Shown piece after piece: positions 23,950 through 38,283 of a DNA stretch of 64,000 bases. Position 1 is the stretch's first letter. Each line of letters opens with the position of its first letter. A model generated the notes under the pieces. It searched no databases. It saw nothing but the letters and a program-made list of their open reading frames with translations, and was not told the DNA's origin. A program made the position numbers and the translations under genes. This DNA comes from Trochalopteron elliotii (taxonomy: Eukaryota > Chordata > Aves > Passeriformes > Leiothrichidae). Location: positions 1,764,143 to 1,828,142 of the forward strand of contig JANPWX010020150.1 of assembly GCA_024734555.1 (NCBI GenBank). The letters are read 5' to 3'.

Positions 23950-26900
23950 AACTTAATGGTGCACAAGCTGTGAAATCACAACTGCCACTGTTTATAGCAA
24001 TTACTACCATGAAAAATCACTCTAAGAAAATAAATCATATTGACTTAGAGGCTTTTAGTATTAACTAGAGACAAGCCACCCTGGCAAGTCCTATAATTTC
24101 AGATTTAAAATATGTCCTTTATTGTTTGGTTGACATATACAGTTATATTGGTGTCACCATAATGGCCTTAAAAACAAAGCAGAATTACAGATAACTCACC
24201 TGCACTGTGCCTGGGATTGAAATAAAAGTGGTATGCCACTTTTCAAGGCCTGTAAAATCCTAAAAATATGTGTACTTTAAATATGAAATGTAGTTATCTT
24301 GAAATCTTTTTAATGAGTTCCACAAAGGACTCATGAAGTAAGACTTCAGAGCACCTCATGTATGAACAAATGGAAGTCTGTGGACTATGTAGCGGATATT
24401 TCATGTCAGCAGATGGTATTTGAGTGTCACATTTACATCCTTGTGTATTGGATGAAATTTTGGGGTTAATTAATATATTCTACCCAAAACTGTCTAAATA
24501 TTCCAAACACAAGAATCTTTAATTTGATCTAATTCAACATATTTTCAGGTCATGTATTATACTTCACGGTAATCAACATATTTCCTATATAAATATTGCC
24601 AGAAGCTAAAATGATAATTTTACACTTTCCCAGTTAATCAGAAAAAAAATTAACACATTTCTACTTGATTTATCTTGAAATGTAATTTCATGATCTTTGA
24701 CTTTTTCCTAATATTTTTCCTCAAACCCCATTTTTCTTTTATTAGGAAATATAATAAGTAAATTAAACTAATTGCATATGATATACATGCTGCCTTCTTA
24801 ACAGAAAAATGTTGTGTCACACAAATTATAATGGACTTCTGGTTGCATTTAGTGTACAATTTGTATGTTCTACAGAATCCTACAGGAAGATGTGTTTGTT
24901 TACCTGTGACACCTTAAAAAGTATATTTTAATATTCCTTTTAGTCACACAGTATAGATTTCTGTAGCAGTACTGTCACTAAAGAAAGACAAGTTTGTGTT
25001 TTTTAAGTTGTGCATTAATAGATTTTCATTCTGTCCCTTTGATCCAACCTGAATATCACACTTTAAATGAGGTTGAAAGATAGTGGTTCAAATAGTGCAT
25101 TATGGCAGTGCAGAAATAAATGGTCTGCAGCTTTGGAATATAAATGTACATGTCTGTGTTTATGTTTATATGTCCATGTGTGAACAGTTATGTGCATGAT
25201 TGTGTATATAAGCATCATTTTTCACCTTGTGGTTAACACTTCTGTATGAAATGCAAAATTGGACAGGTAAAACCATGATTTATTGTTGGATGATGCCACT
25301 AGCTTCTTATTCACTATTCACCATTGCACACAGTGCAAATTCAACCATAATATTTATGCTAAAGAAAAACTTCAGATAACTAATGGAATGCTTAGTTTTG
25401 TCTACATTTCTCAAATGTACAAAAAAAAATACAGAGAAAAGATACACAGCATTTCTTCTCTTTGAGTTACTTATATGCAATGTTCCTCTCACACAGTTAT
25501 TTTAGCAATAGCTATTTTAAAAGCAGTTCATATTAATGACATTTGTCATTTGATTCTGAGAGAAACTCAAGTCTGTTGTCGCCCAAAGTTCCATGACAAC
25601 TTTTAGGAAGTATGGAATTGAGGTAAGGGGTAAGAAATACGAGTTGTCTCCTACTAGTAGCCTTCTTCTTGTGTCTAGATAGGCATTTTATGTGCCTTGA
25701 ACGTTGCATTGGTAAACCTGGAGAAAAAAATAGCTCTTCTGAAGAACTGTGAGATAACATTCATTCCTAAGTAAGCAGTGGAAATTCAGTTCCTTGATGA
25801 TGTCTACAATGCAGTTCCTTTGTGACTTCTTCAAGGCATTAAAGAAATCATAAGTAATGTTCATACAAGAGAATGTTGTTGAAATGAAAGGAAGGTGTGA
25901 TGAAATCATCAAATAGAAGGAGCTACAAAATTCTGAATTCATTTTTATCCACAGAAGAAACTTGAATAGACTTTTGAGCAATTAGTTTGAGTAAAGGTGA
26001 GCATCAGTGCAGGATTAGTGGTTTAATACTTTTGCAACCCCTGACTCTGTGCACCTTCAGCATAAGTCTATTATAATGAGAGACATGAAGTTTATTAGAT
26101 GAGCTCAGTCTGTGAATTGTTTCTTCCCAGAAATGACCCCGCCACTGATACTGGGCCAGATGGTGATTCTCAATTTTCGGTGTTGCTCTGAGCTTCAGGG
26201 TGTTTCTGGAATGTTTGTTGTGCTCAGATGGCTCATGCAACTGAATTCCAAATATTGTGTGTAATCTGTTGCACCTGTTCTAAAGGTGAAGTTGCCTGCT
26301 GCAGATCCTCCAATCAAAACCTGGCAGTTGCAGGCAACTGTGACATTTGGGATGTTCATTCTGCCTAACTTGGGCACAAACATCTGTCTTATCAAACATC
26401 TGCACCCAAGCTGCTGAAACGAATGCTCACTTTAGAGCTGTGGGTATGACCTAAGGACCGCTTTAAACAGGCTTCAGTGAACATCAGATGGAGAACAGAA
26501 GACAGAACACAAATTTGAAAGTTATTTAGCTCTAGGACTGAACACACATGTCTATATGTAGGCAAAGGCTAGAATTGCAGGGTCTCTCCCTAGTATAAGC
26601 ATGAATTTCAGTGTGACAAAATGTATTAAAAAACAAAATAGAAGAAAGGACTATGAAGAACTCATAAAGCTGAATGAACTCACCGATGGAAACATTTACA
26701 TTTGTATGTAATAGATTCATAATATCACACTACATCATGACATCTTTGAACTTTTGGCTATTTTATGCAAACTGACCTCAAAAATTGTCTGAGATTTCCC
26801 CCTTATTAAGCCAAATGTCAGCTTCAAGCTGCTATGCTGCACATATTTGACAGTACTGCATACATGGTTTGCTTAATTTTGCTGTTACTTATAGCTGGTA

Positions 26901-29900
26901 AATTAGACTCAAGCTATAATTTAAAAAAACAGGTAGCGTGGCAGCAGAGATACACCCACCTAAAATAAATAAATCCTCAGCTGTAGCTTGGAATATCATT
27001 ACTTCAGCATTTCAATGACCTAAAAGACTTTATTGAAGAGTTTAGTCAGACCCTTCCCCACTCCTCAAAACTCAGGAATTTTATCATCAAAGCCAAGGAA
27101 CGCAGAATTGGAACCTCCATTTCAGAGAAACAACTTCAAAATTCCTAATGGTTATTGCCAACCCTGCTGTTTATTAAGGAAACATGCCTTTGCTTGCTGC
27201 CCTTAAATGATTTTCTATCTGACTAATAGCAGCTTCAGCGTTTTAGAAAAAAAATGACTGCGGATGATAACAGGAAAGTGTGTAGGTCTATTAGGAAGGA
27301 AAATCCTGGAGGTAAAGGTGACAGCTTTACGACACCAGTCCCCTGCGTTATTTACAGTAACTCATTTTGTATGTAGTGTTTCCTATTGGTGAAGCCAAGG
27401 GCTGGAGCTGTTTGTTATTTATGCCAACCCTGTGGGGGGGGTGATGGTATGCAGGGGAGGCAGAAAATAGGTCTCTTGATTAGAACAATAAATTAGGGGA
27501 AGGCAGAAAGACAGGAGAGAATAACTGGATTCCACAGACATGCATAAACATTTAATGTTGTTTGCTACCCGTTACTTGGCTTCCCTATAAACTGTGAGCC
27601 AGAAGTCTTTAAGGTAATAATAAAGCTTCCCTCCTCATCCCACTCCGTGGGTTATTTATCTCTCTTGTTTGTCAGACCTTCTGTTTGTCTGACCTTTGCT
27701 ATGGTTAAAAAACAAGAAGTTGTTTAGTTCAGAGTGTTGAAACTGCCAAGGAGGCAAAACCATCCTCTGTACAGCTGCATAAGCACTTGTTTTTGACCCA
27801 GGTGAAAAGGAAACCCATATGTGGGAGGTAAATTTATCTTTTCCTTCTACCATACTGGATCTAGCTCTTCAGAAAATGCCCTAAGGGACTACTGGTCTCC
27901 ATGCCTCAGTTCAGAGACCATCACAGAGCAGTCGTCTTGAGCTGTACATTCTCAGGGGATTTTATAAGGTTCTGCTTTCTTTCATTATATATTTCAGATA
28001 TATTGTTTCAGCATCAATAAAAAAAGTTTAAAAACTGAGAGTATCAACTGTGCCAACATATTAACCAATTACCAAGATGACATGCAAGTCTTGTATATTT
28101 ACAAGAATATTTAGTTTCTTCAAAAGTTTTGTTTCTCAAAATGTTTATTTATTTCATATATAAAATTTTTAAAGTCACAAGCGTATTGCACAAATTTCAC
28201 TATTTTTTTTTAAATACTTAGTTTTTATAACAGTGTCTTGAAATATCTAAATATCTGAATCTTTCCAGAATAGTTTTTCAATTGGTTTGATTTGATTTTC
28301 AACCTTGTATCTTTCTGCTAACTCAAAATTACAATAAGAGAATTCACTGAGGATTGCTAAATTTTGCAAATTAGCAGATTATACCCGATTTAGGCAATTC
28401 ACATGAGCTTAATTTTGTCTTTAGACATACAAATAGCCTCATTGCCTTTAAAGTAAAGGAAGTGCTCCACTTTCGACTTCAAACGCATGTATGATTAGAG
28501 GTAACAATGAACATGAAATTGTACATTTTGATATACTGATGGTAACTAGAATTTTGTTTAATTCACTTCTATTATTTGGTCTTTTTGCATAATTCTTGAT
28601 TTCTTGAATTTTTTTTTGTGTTTTACGGGCATATTCAACAGTTTTAAAAGCACTTAAAGAGAAACAACGTGAAGTTGTTTTTCAAATTTTATATCAGAGT
28701 AAGAAGAAAACTTTTGCCAAATGCTTCTGAAAAGGTAAATTTATCATGCAGATAATAGGGCAAATTCACATGCACAGCCACTGATGCTGTGACCTGTCTC
28801 CTCAGCTACTACAGGGTCAGGCGTCTAACAAATTTCATTACTCTGATGAGAAACTGGAACGTGAAACCGTTTTGTAGGTACCTTTTACTTTTCTTTTTTC
28901 CCCTAGAAAATACTGGTGCATGTCTCTCTCTCTCTCTCTCTCTCTCATTCTCTGCGTATCTATTTATCTCTCTCTCTGTGTATATATAAATTCTCTCATT
29001 TTTAGAAAACTTCTGAGAAAAACTAAAATCTACTGAATTAAATAACCTAGGTTAGAATAAAGGCCTTCCAAATACCACTGACAGCTCTTGCTCTGGTTTG
29101 GTCATTAAGTGAAATCAGTCAATTTGCAATTGGCAGCAAATAGTTTGAATATGACCTATATATTCTATATTTCCTTGTGTTTCACCTCTGCACAGGTTTG
29201 AAGATCTTGTATAATTGTAGCTCTTTTTTTATGTCCTGGCTAAAGGAGTTAGATGAGTTCTATAACTGAGTGTTTATAATTGTTTTTTTTGCAAGAAAAG
29301 ATATTTTTCAATTTAAAAAATAATCAGGAGTTGAATATATTTTTTTAATTAAAAATCCAAACAGAAAGTTATATTTAATATTTCTTCTTTATTTTCACCT
29401 TTATAAAACCATCAAAATTTTGAGACATGGAATTACACATGCACCAAAGGAAAGTTACAGGTAATAAGTGTATTCATTCGAAAAACATAAAGGCAAATAA
29501 CCAAATGTAAAAGGCAAAGGCAAATGTACATATAACAGAAATTTCAGCTAAATAGAAAAGTTTGTCTCGGAGACACAAATCTCACTTATCTTTGAGACAC
29601 AAATTCACTCAGTATGGTTCTTTTCGAAGATATTTAAATACTCCATCTGAAGGACATTGTGGAAAGAGCATTGCACAAGTAAAAACTTAGATGAAATGCC
29701 AGCTAATATCAATGGAGAAACTCCCAGTAATTTCTGTGTATCTTTGTTTATGTCTTTCAAAACTTTTATGCAAGGATCTCTCAAAGGAAGAGGTTCCAAG
29801 CCCTATCAGGCACGATGTATAAAACCGAAGTAAAACCTATAGTGAAAGACATACTGCAGAAGAAAAAATATATTTTCACAAGAAAATGGACAGAGATTAT

Positions 29901-32265
29901 TCACTCTGTGCTTAGGTGAGTGCTGCGGAATATATATTCCTGAATCAAAACCAGAGAGAAATGAAAAAAGCACATTGTTCAATGGATTGGATTTGGACAG
30001 ATACTGGCACTAAAGTGGTGTTCAAGTTATGGAATGACCTCATAGTTGGATGTTAGAAACCAGGCTTAATACCCAGATTTTTTTGCTTACTTCCTTTTGA
30101 TTGAGTGACTTTATTTTCCAGTTATAAATACTTGCCATTCAGCCAAAGACTTTGCTGACTAAAACACTGATGATGGATGAGTCATTCTGTCACATGTATA
30201 TCACTGTACCTTTCAAAAAGACCTGATTCTCCCCTTTTCTGGTAACTGAGCTGAGTCATTTCTGAATCAGCATAGCACAATATCATCATACAGTTAGCAT
30301 GCAGAGTACTTCAATATCATCTTACTCACTGAGCCCCTAAAAGTCCTCCTAAGTCCTTTGTTTTTTATATACTTAAGGAAATGTTTCCAGTTGTTATAAC
30401 TCAAAGATGTGTGGGATTTTTGTGTTTGAGGTAGTCATAAGCTTACCAGGGTCTTAAAAAAGTACCTCTATGGTTTTCAGCTGCCAAATCATGATTTTTA
30501 GGGAGCTGAGTTATGATGCCTCTGCAACACCAAGACAAAATTTCAGTGTTATAATTACTGTAGAGACTGGGAGAACATAAATCCTAGTCCAAAGATGGAG
30601 CAGATGAAGTAAATCTCCTGACCCTGAGGCAAAATTATTTTTGTTAAGGAGATCTGATTATAGAACAAGTTTGCACAGTAATTAGCAAAATCCAGAAATG
30701 GCTACATATATCTGTCTTTTGTGGCCTTTTATGAATCAGAAGTTAATTTTGATTCTAAGGATTCTTTTTCAAAGTTCAAAAATGTTTTTTATTCATCTAT
30801 CTCACCCCAATATCTTGTGTTCCAAATTAAATTTCAGAAATCCTGAGAAGAATTTTGCCTCTAATGTAAATTACAAGACTTGTAGAAGTACACCGTGCTT
30901 GTTTGAGGAGAATAGGAAGATTCAGAATGTTATTTCAGTTTGGTATGGTCAGTCAGTTGTTTGGTTGGGGTGTTTTACCTGCTGTTGGTTTTTCATGGAA
31001 AGGTCTAGGGTCACCAAATAGGGCTTGTGTCAGCCATCAAGTGAAGGTGATACATAGCACCATAACCCACTGAGACAGCTTGTTCACACCAGAATAAACG
31101 ACACCGGGGCAGACAGTGCATTGCAAAATACATGTAAGTGAGTTTACCCCAGAAGAATGAAAGACTGAAACTCACTCTATTCTGGGGCCTAAGTGTTCCT
31201 GGGTCATGAGTTATCTCCTTCCAGCTGTAGGGAAAAAAAAACCAACATTGTCAAGTCTTTCCATGTTGCTGGTATTGAGAGCTTTAGCATTTCTTATTCA
31301 CACTGAGGATACAAGACTGAATAGGATAATGCAGGTTTTCTCTGAGATTACAATCAACCCTCTAGAACTTTTATACGTGTTTTGCAGCTTTCTGACCTTT
31401 TCAGTGGCACACTAATGCTGTAATAAATCAGCTCTTTTAGTGCCTGAAGTGCTACCTTTCACCCCCAAACATGTCAGGCAACTGTGCCTGCTGTCAATAT
31501 ATCACCATAATGTAGCATGTACGTGTGTCAGGCAATAAGAATGTGCTTTTGGCGGATGTCAACTTCCAGTCAAGCTTGTACAGAGAGAGCAGGAAGAGGA
31601 TGAGAGGCCTCATTTCACTTTTTCATCCTTGTATTTTTTAGTCTTTTGATCTCTATCACTAACTTGAGTGTCTCATGCAAAATGCTCGATCTCATCCTCC
31701 TGCCTCTTTTCACCCACATAATTTAATGTTGAAGGGGCTGGTTAAGTCTGTTTTTAGAAATTTCATGGTTTTATTGGCATTTTTTTAGATGAACAGTTAA
31801 AGAATACATCCACAGCCAAATTCTGTGCGGCAATCCCATAAATCTCAGAGCTTCCTGTCCATGTTGGCGTTACCTTGTTTCTCTTGCAGGTTTGGAAACT
31901 GAGGCAGAAAAGATGCTGGTGATAATCAAATGATAGAGAGCTAGTAGCAGAGTCAAAAGCTCAAAACACCTCTCCCCAGATTCACACAACCTCATAACAG
32001 TTCCTCGTGATTTTTTCTGTGATTACTACGTAAAGTGAAAGTAACAGAAAGCATAAGGGTCAGTGCTGTCCTCTGAAATAGCTCATTATTTAACATTGGT
32101 TTGTCTCCAAATTACCTATTGTTTTCTGGATCTAGAAACTCTCTTCTTCCCAATTAACTCCAGAAGTATTTAGATGTTAAGATACTACATTCCTTTCCAT
32201 GTCCTTAAAGTGTTAAATCTACTATTTAGAACTTTAGGATGTCTGTTACAGCATATCTAAAATTT
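23950..32265. other. intronic DNA, no gene seen
   Basis: This 8.3-kb stretch is without a recognised gene or transposon. It contains a (TC)12 microsatellite at 28923-28946 and a 16-bp near-palindrome with CAGTTGC/GCAACTG arms near 26321. Chance frames near 26.0-26.4 kb on the minus strand match no family I know. Confidence 0.5.
28923..28946. repeat. (TC)12 microsatellite
   Basis: Twelve TC units are followed by imperfect TCTC and TATA stretches up to about 28990. Confidence 0.95.
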
Positions 32266-32384
32266 CGGGGCCAGCTTGGATGGGATTTTGAAATGCCTGA
32301 TCTAGTGGTAGGTGTCCCTGCCCACGGAAGGAGGTTGGTCTTTGAAGTCCCTTTAAGCCCAAATTTTTCTCTGATTCTATGAAT
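32266..32384 (+). mobile_element. CR1 LINE 3' end
   Basis: A sense CR1 terminus of about 119 bp contains GGCCAGCTTGGATGGGATTT, CTAGTGGTAGGTGTCCCTGC and TTGAAGTCCCTTTAAGCCCA, and ends CTCTGATTCTATGA. It has only one or two tail octamers. Confidence 0.85.
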
Positions 32385-32820
32385 ATTGTTACCTTCATGA
32401 TTTTAGTTTTCCCTGCCTAACTGTATTCTAAGTTATAGCACAGAACTCCTTCTCTATCCAGAAGATCTCATTTTCCTCATTTCCAGGCTTTCTCAATGGT
32501 TTGATTTTTTTTTTTTTTTTTGGTGGGGGGGAATAGTTCATAATTACCAGGCTTTTAGATTTGGGTGTGTTCATGTGTGGATGCAGAGGAGATCAACTGA
32601 GGTGCCTCACTCTTCCCTAATCTTACAGAAATGCTTTCAGTACAGTACCAAAGATATAAATAACTCATCTTGGTGTAAGAGTTAATGTGGCAGGTTTGAC
32701 TTTGTTGTGAAATGTTGCCTAATTATCTGAGAGAGAAAACATCTGAGATATGACAAGGAAAATATGTTGAGTGCAAAGTCACCCCAGCAGTGAGGAACAC
32801 TCTTCCACTCATATAATGCA
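32385..32820. other. intronic DNA, no gene seen
   Basis: No gene was recognised. A T-run followed by TGGTGGGGGGG lies at about 32505-32530. Confidence 0.55.
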
Positions 32821-32839
32821 ATTGATTATTTGGTATTAT

Positions 32840-32999
32840 TATACCATATATATACATAACATATATATATATATAATATAATATATAATATATAATTATA
32901 TATTATAATATATATAACATATATATATTATATAATATATATTATATCATTTTATATATATAATATCTAATATATAATATACAATACAATATATTATTT
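32840..32999. repeat. AT-rich (TA)n tract left of the assembly gap
   Basis: About 160 bp made almost only of TATA, ATAT and AATATAT blocks. It ends in a stretch (TAATATACAATACAATATAT followed by TATTT) that recurs exactly just right of the gap. Confidence 0.95.
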
Positions 33000-33392
33000 N
33001 NNNNNNNNNNNNNNNNNNNNNNNNNNNNNNNNNNNNNNNNNNNNNNNNNNNNNNNNNNNNNNNNNNNNNNNNNNNNNNNNNNNNNNNNNNNNNNNNNNNN
33101 NNNNNNNNNNNNNNNNNNNNNNNNNNNNNNNNNNNNNNNNNNNNNNNNNNNNNNNNNNNNNNNNNNNNNNNNNNNNNNNNNNNNNNNNNNNNNNNNNNNN
33201 NNNNNNNNNNNNNNNNNNNNNNNNNNNNNNNNNNNNNNNNNNNNNNNNNNNNNNNNNNNNNNNNNNNNNNNNNNNNNNNNNNNNNNNNNNNNNNNNNNNN
33301 NNNNNNNNNNNNNNNNNNNNNNNNNNNNNNNNNNNNNNNNNNNNNNNNNNNNNNNNNNNNNNNNNNNNNNNNNNNNNNNNNNNNNNNNNNNN
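33000..33392. other. assembly gap (393 N)
   Basis: A run of 393 undetermined bases. Both sides carry the same AT-rich sequence, so the missing part is probably an AT-rich repeat. The true length is unknown. Confidence 0.99.
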
Positions 33393-33455
33393 AGCTAAAT
33401 ACCACCAAATAATATATAATATACAATACAATATATTATTTGGTGGTATTTAGCT
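33393..33455. repeat. 63-bp perfect-arm inverted repeat at the gap edge
   Basis: Two perfect 25-bp arms, 33393-33417 and 33431-33455, surround a 13-bp loop. The left arm starts AGCTAAATACCACCAAAT and the right arm ends ATTTGGTGGTATTTAGCT. The hairpin abuts the N run. Confidence 0.95.
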
Positions 33456-34070
33456 CCTGTGAGATAAATAACTCCACTAAGAGAAATGTAAATTGAAATA
33501 TATGAGTAGGGAACTAATTGTAGGGGACAACATTCTGGAAATCATCAAATATTTTTGCAGAATTGAAATATTTATTGGAATTTTAACAATATTTCAGGGT
33601 CAGTTTTCTGACTTAAGAGTTTGACCACCATGGTTATTAACAGAAAAAAAAAATCTCAGATATTGAAAGGAAGGAATTGAGAGAATATTGAGAGAATTTC
33701 GGAGAAAAATGCAATATTTTAGATTTTACTTACATTTTCATTGAAAAGGAAAGCCAGCATATTAAGCTACCTTAATAAACAGAAATGAAAAAAAAAATGA
33801 ATGAAATAGATAGTAGAAGGGTATTTATAGTAGTAGGGTAAATATATGTAATTTATTATAAAATATATAACAGTAGTCTTAGTAAATCAATTTCACACTT
33901 TCAAAAATATTGATGACATCAGTCTAAACCAGTAATTTTGCCTTTATTTGGTACAGTTTCTTGACTTGAATTTCATCTAAACCAGTTTTCTCACAGTGAA
34001 GTATTTTAATTTCAGTGGAAGTTATATCAGGAGCAGGAAACAAGATCATAAGTTTAATTATCAACAGCAC
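33456..34070. other. intronic DNA, no gene seen
   Basis: AT-rich sequence with short A-runs. No gene or transposon was recognised. Confidence 0.55.
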
Positions 34071-34397
34071 TCATCACTCTCTACAAATACCTTGAGAAGA
34101 GGCTGGAACCAGGTGGAGTTCAACATCTTCTCCCAGGTAAAAAGTGGCAAGAAGAAATGGCCTGAAGTTGTGCCAGAGAAGGCTTAGATTGAATATTAGG
34201 CAAAAATTTCTTTACTAAAAGATTTGTAAAGCATTTGCACAGGCTGCCAGGGTAGTGTTGGAGTCCTCGTCTCTGGAAGGATTTAAAAGCCATGTGGATG
34301 TGGCAGCTGGGGACAAGAGTTAGTGGTGGGCTTATCAGTGTTTGGTGAATGGCTGGACTTGGAGGTCCTTTCCAACCTAAATGATTCTGTGGTTTTA
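34071..34397 (+). mobile_element. CR1 LINE, 5'-truncated
   Basis: A sense CR1 copy of about 327 bp. It begins near TCATCACTCTCTACAAATAC and passes CTGGAACCAGGTGGAGTTCA, TTCTCCCAGGTAA, GAAATGGCCTGAAGTTGTGC and GCACAGGCTGCCAGGGTAGT. It ends GGAGGTCCTTTCCAACCTAA followed by ATGATTCTGTGGTTTTAT. Confidence 0.9.
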
Positions 34398-37300
34398 TAA
34401 ACTTTCAAAAAGACATCTGAATGTTTGATAGAGACACAAAAGTTTGTAGTTCAGATCACCAAGGCAGGGAAGCACCTAAAGCCTGTTTAGTCAAAGGGTA
34501 ATAGTTGCCAACACTATCTCTGAATTTGGATATTATACTCAATTCACTGTAACTGATATATTGAGAAAACCTGGCACTGGAAAAGAATGAATTAATAAAA
34601 ACTTCATCTCTGTTTTAACCCTGAATAACATTTCTGTGAGGATTTAAATGGAAGAGTTGTGTCTTCCTCTTTGATGTGTCATCAATTTTCCAGACCATAG
34701 GTTTGATGTACAGAAAAGTTGGTACCACATTACAGAACAGCAGCTATTCTCTCCCACTCACGAGAAAATACAGCTGCTGTCACTGCCAATTCCTCACTGC
34801 TTGATGTATGGGGTGTAATTTCACATGGAAGGTATCGCAGGAGCTAACCACTAGTTTATGTTAGGAAACCTGCAAACAACCTCAAATTGCCACCACCTGA
34901 AACAGCAGCAAACCAAGCTTGAGCATCTCAAGTTATCATTACAGGGAAACATGTCAACAGTCAAAAAAAGAGTGGGAGAGAAACAGATGTGGTTGCTGAG
35001 CATTTGTTTTTTTTTTCCTATTGAATGAAATGCCTTTATCCTTTTTTGAAAATGTTTTTCTCAGTGAAGTAATGATACTTGGAGGCTGGCAGCAGCAAGC
35101 CAGAGCCCACTTGTATCAAGAATGACCCTATATTTCTCTTGTTTGCTGTACTCCCTTTGCAAAAATGAGATTTAATCATTGACTTTAACTGAAACATGTC
35201 TATCTGCAATGGTTCAAGATCAACTCTATTCTTCTCTGAAATAATATGTTAAAATTGAGTCTTTATGGCTTTATTTATTGTATTCTGTTTTAAAAGTCAC
35301 ATTATCCTGCGAACCTGCTTTAAAACCTACTTTTATCATTATATGTTGGATTACTCACTAATGGAAGGCTTAAGTTGCCATTGAATTTGCTAACTGAAGA
35401 ACAGTAGAAGACACATTAAGTTTTCTCTCTGATTTTAACTTGATGGAAGAAACACAGTGGGAAAATGCACTAATGGTAGCATTTACCAGCAGTAATTTCT
35501 GTTTATTAAGGCATCTTGTCAAGTCACATAAGCCAAGCAGGGTAGGGAATGTTCAGTACTCTTGTGGGAGAATTTTTGGGCAGGGATCAGGGATACACTA
35601 GAGGAAATGGTTTATAAGTGGTAGCAATCTACCTTATCATTATCATTAATTTGTATCATAATGAGGATGTCTCTTACGTGGGCAATAAATGCAACTCTTA
35701 TCTACTTCCTTGTTTCCTTCACTGCTAAATGGAATTTTTAGCACAAATTTTACAATGCAGTGTGTTCTGCCTTCTGACCTGGAAATGAGTCTGGATGTAG
35801 ATATTAATGGTAGTTAGAAGTCTTCAGTACAGCCATTTTTCACTAGAATGTGCTCATTCAGAAAACATGGAACTTTTCTGCCAGGAGAACACTTCTCCCG
35901 AACAGCGTTTTCCTACAGGTTTCTCATGTCTAGGATGAATTTTTTTGCACAATTTCTCTCTTCATCCTTCAGTCCATGCTGGAAAACTGTAACCACTGCC
36001 TAGTATTTGTCATTTTTCCTCTAATGACACCTTAAAGGAAAATAATGAGAACTCATATATCTAGAACTCAACATATAGGTTTCTGTCTTGAGTCCTTTGT
36101 TTCATTCTGATGCAAGAGTAGTAATTATAAAACTGCATACTTTCCAAAGAAAGCATCTGCCTTTCTCTGTTGACACTAACTCCACATCAACATATTTTGA
36201 TTACAGTCTGCTCTTACTTTACAGAGGTAAGGGTTACAGTGGATAAGGAAGAGTTCCCTGTTTCTGCTCCAGCTGCCCTAGTAACTTAATCTTCTTCTGT
36301 TTAAAATTTACATGGGGTTTTGTGAGTTTAATTTTCACTCTAATAATATGGATATAATTTAAAAGACTTTTGATTTTAAGACTGTTTCTTTCTGCTGCCT
36401 GACATTCTTTTCAGTGGACTTTAGCTCTGATAGATGAACAAAATACCCACCAATTTAGCAAAAAAAAAACAACAAAACCAAGCCAACAAACAAGCAAAAC
36501 AACAAAAAATCCAACAAAAGCCAATGCTGTACCAGCATCCCATCCTATGTAGGAGGTTGTGTTACAGAAAACTGTATTTTTCTAGTACACCGAAATGTAT
36601 TTAACACAGAAATAAAATTCTGCCTGCCTTCATTTCAGAGCTAATGCTCAATAAATAATACATTGTAACACCTAAAAAATTAATAATTGTAGCTCACAGA
36701 TCTTGCAGCATTCACTCCTGAAATAAGTGGTAAAGCTTTTGGCCAATTCCTTAAAGGGTATGACAATGTAAAAATGGCTGTATTGGGCTATAACAAAGGT
36801 GTCTTTAGGCTGATCGTCTGTCAGTGCATCTAGTCTGTAATGGTGTTTGGGGAAGAAAAACTTCTGCTTAGAAATCCTCACATCCTCTGGTGGTATGGAG
36901 ATAAGAGTGCATTTTTGTGAGGTGAGATCTTTGAGTTTACTGCAACCAGTTTCAAAAAATCAAGGTTTTTTATCTAGATATACACTTTGCAATTTACCGT
37001 GTCACAGGGCAATCATACAAATAACTATAATCAATGTGCAAAAATACCATATTGCTAGACAATTTGCCCTGTATCTCTAGCTACCTGCCTTTTACTCTTT
37101 AAATTTCATGAAGTTAAGTAAAAAATACCCTGCATTAGACATTGCTTATCTTCTTATACATCTTTTTGACCCAAATAAATGCTCTTCAGATCCCACTGTT
37201 CCCTTTGTTTTGCTCAGGTGACTAAACCTAGCAGTTATTTATTCTAAAACATACCGTAATCTACATAGTGTATATAAAATAAATACAAATAAAAACAAAG

Positions 37301-38283
37301 GAAATGTCTTACATATTCCAATCATATAGTCTTTTGGAAAAAAGTATTTTTAGGAAATTGTAGAAAGAAAAACTCAGAAAGGCAACATATTTTGTTTAAA
37401 ACCATAAAGGCTGCAGATGGGCTGGCTGTGACTTCATGAATTGTATATGAAACTTCCCCAGGTTCTCCCACTAACTCTCTCATGCCAAGAAGATCATAAA
37501 TCTAGGGCCATTTAAATTATCTTTAAGTTTTACAAAACAATGATTTCCATATGAAAGTTTCTTCCTGGAAAGCAAAATGCTTTATAAAGTTTTTGAGGTC
37601 CAAAGCATGTACTATTTTAGAAGACCAAACCTTCTTTTCCAGAATTGATATTAGATGTATATCTGATTATAGATGTTATCCGTATTGAAATGTCATACAT
37701 TAAATTAACATTTTTCCTTCCTGAAATTGAGAATACAGGGGAAAATTCTCCAAAAGAATGTAATATTTCACTGATTCAATCATTTCACTTAAAATCTCTT
37801 TTAAAAAAGAAGGGTTTTTTTTCCATTTTCCATGTTTGAATCTTGTTCCAGAAGAGCCCTCATATGATGTCCAGAAATATTTTCTAGTCCTTAGCCTACA
37901 TTAGGCCATAGCTAATATTTCTCATTTGTTTCATAGGAAAAAAAATTAATTTTAATACTTTTTCCTTTTCTCATTCTTTCTGACCTTGAGTCATTAAACT
38001 TGCAGAAACTGAACACATATGAAGTCTTGCTCAGATTGCATTTAGAGAATATTGAATTTTTTTTTCTCCTCCTAGTATACTTCATAATTATTGGTGTCTC
38101 CAATCACTCAAAGTTGCTGTGAGTGTTAATGCAGTTCATATAGCTCATTAGATTTTTGAGAACAAAGCAAACAAAAATCCAAACCAAAACAAAATAACCA
38201 ACAATGACGAAAGACCAACAACAACAACAAACGCACAAAAAACCAACCAAACAAAAAAAAAACTAGCTTCACCTCCTACTGTC
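34398..38283. other. intronic DNA, no gene seen
   Basis: No gene was recognised. A/C-rich low-complexity blocks lie at about 36461-36520 and 38160-38263, the latter immediately beside the CR1 copy that follows. Confidence 0.55.

Noticed and set aside
26004..26395. Overlapping minus-strand frames that looked like a possible processed pseudogene
   Set aside because: No recognisable protein similarity, no poly-A tail and no target duplication were seen.
32947..33431. Minus-strand frames of 145-159 codons
   Set aside because: They consist mostly of undetermined bases from the assembly gap.
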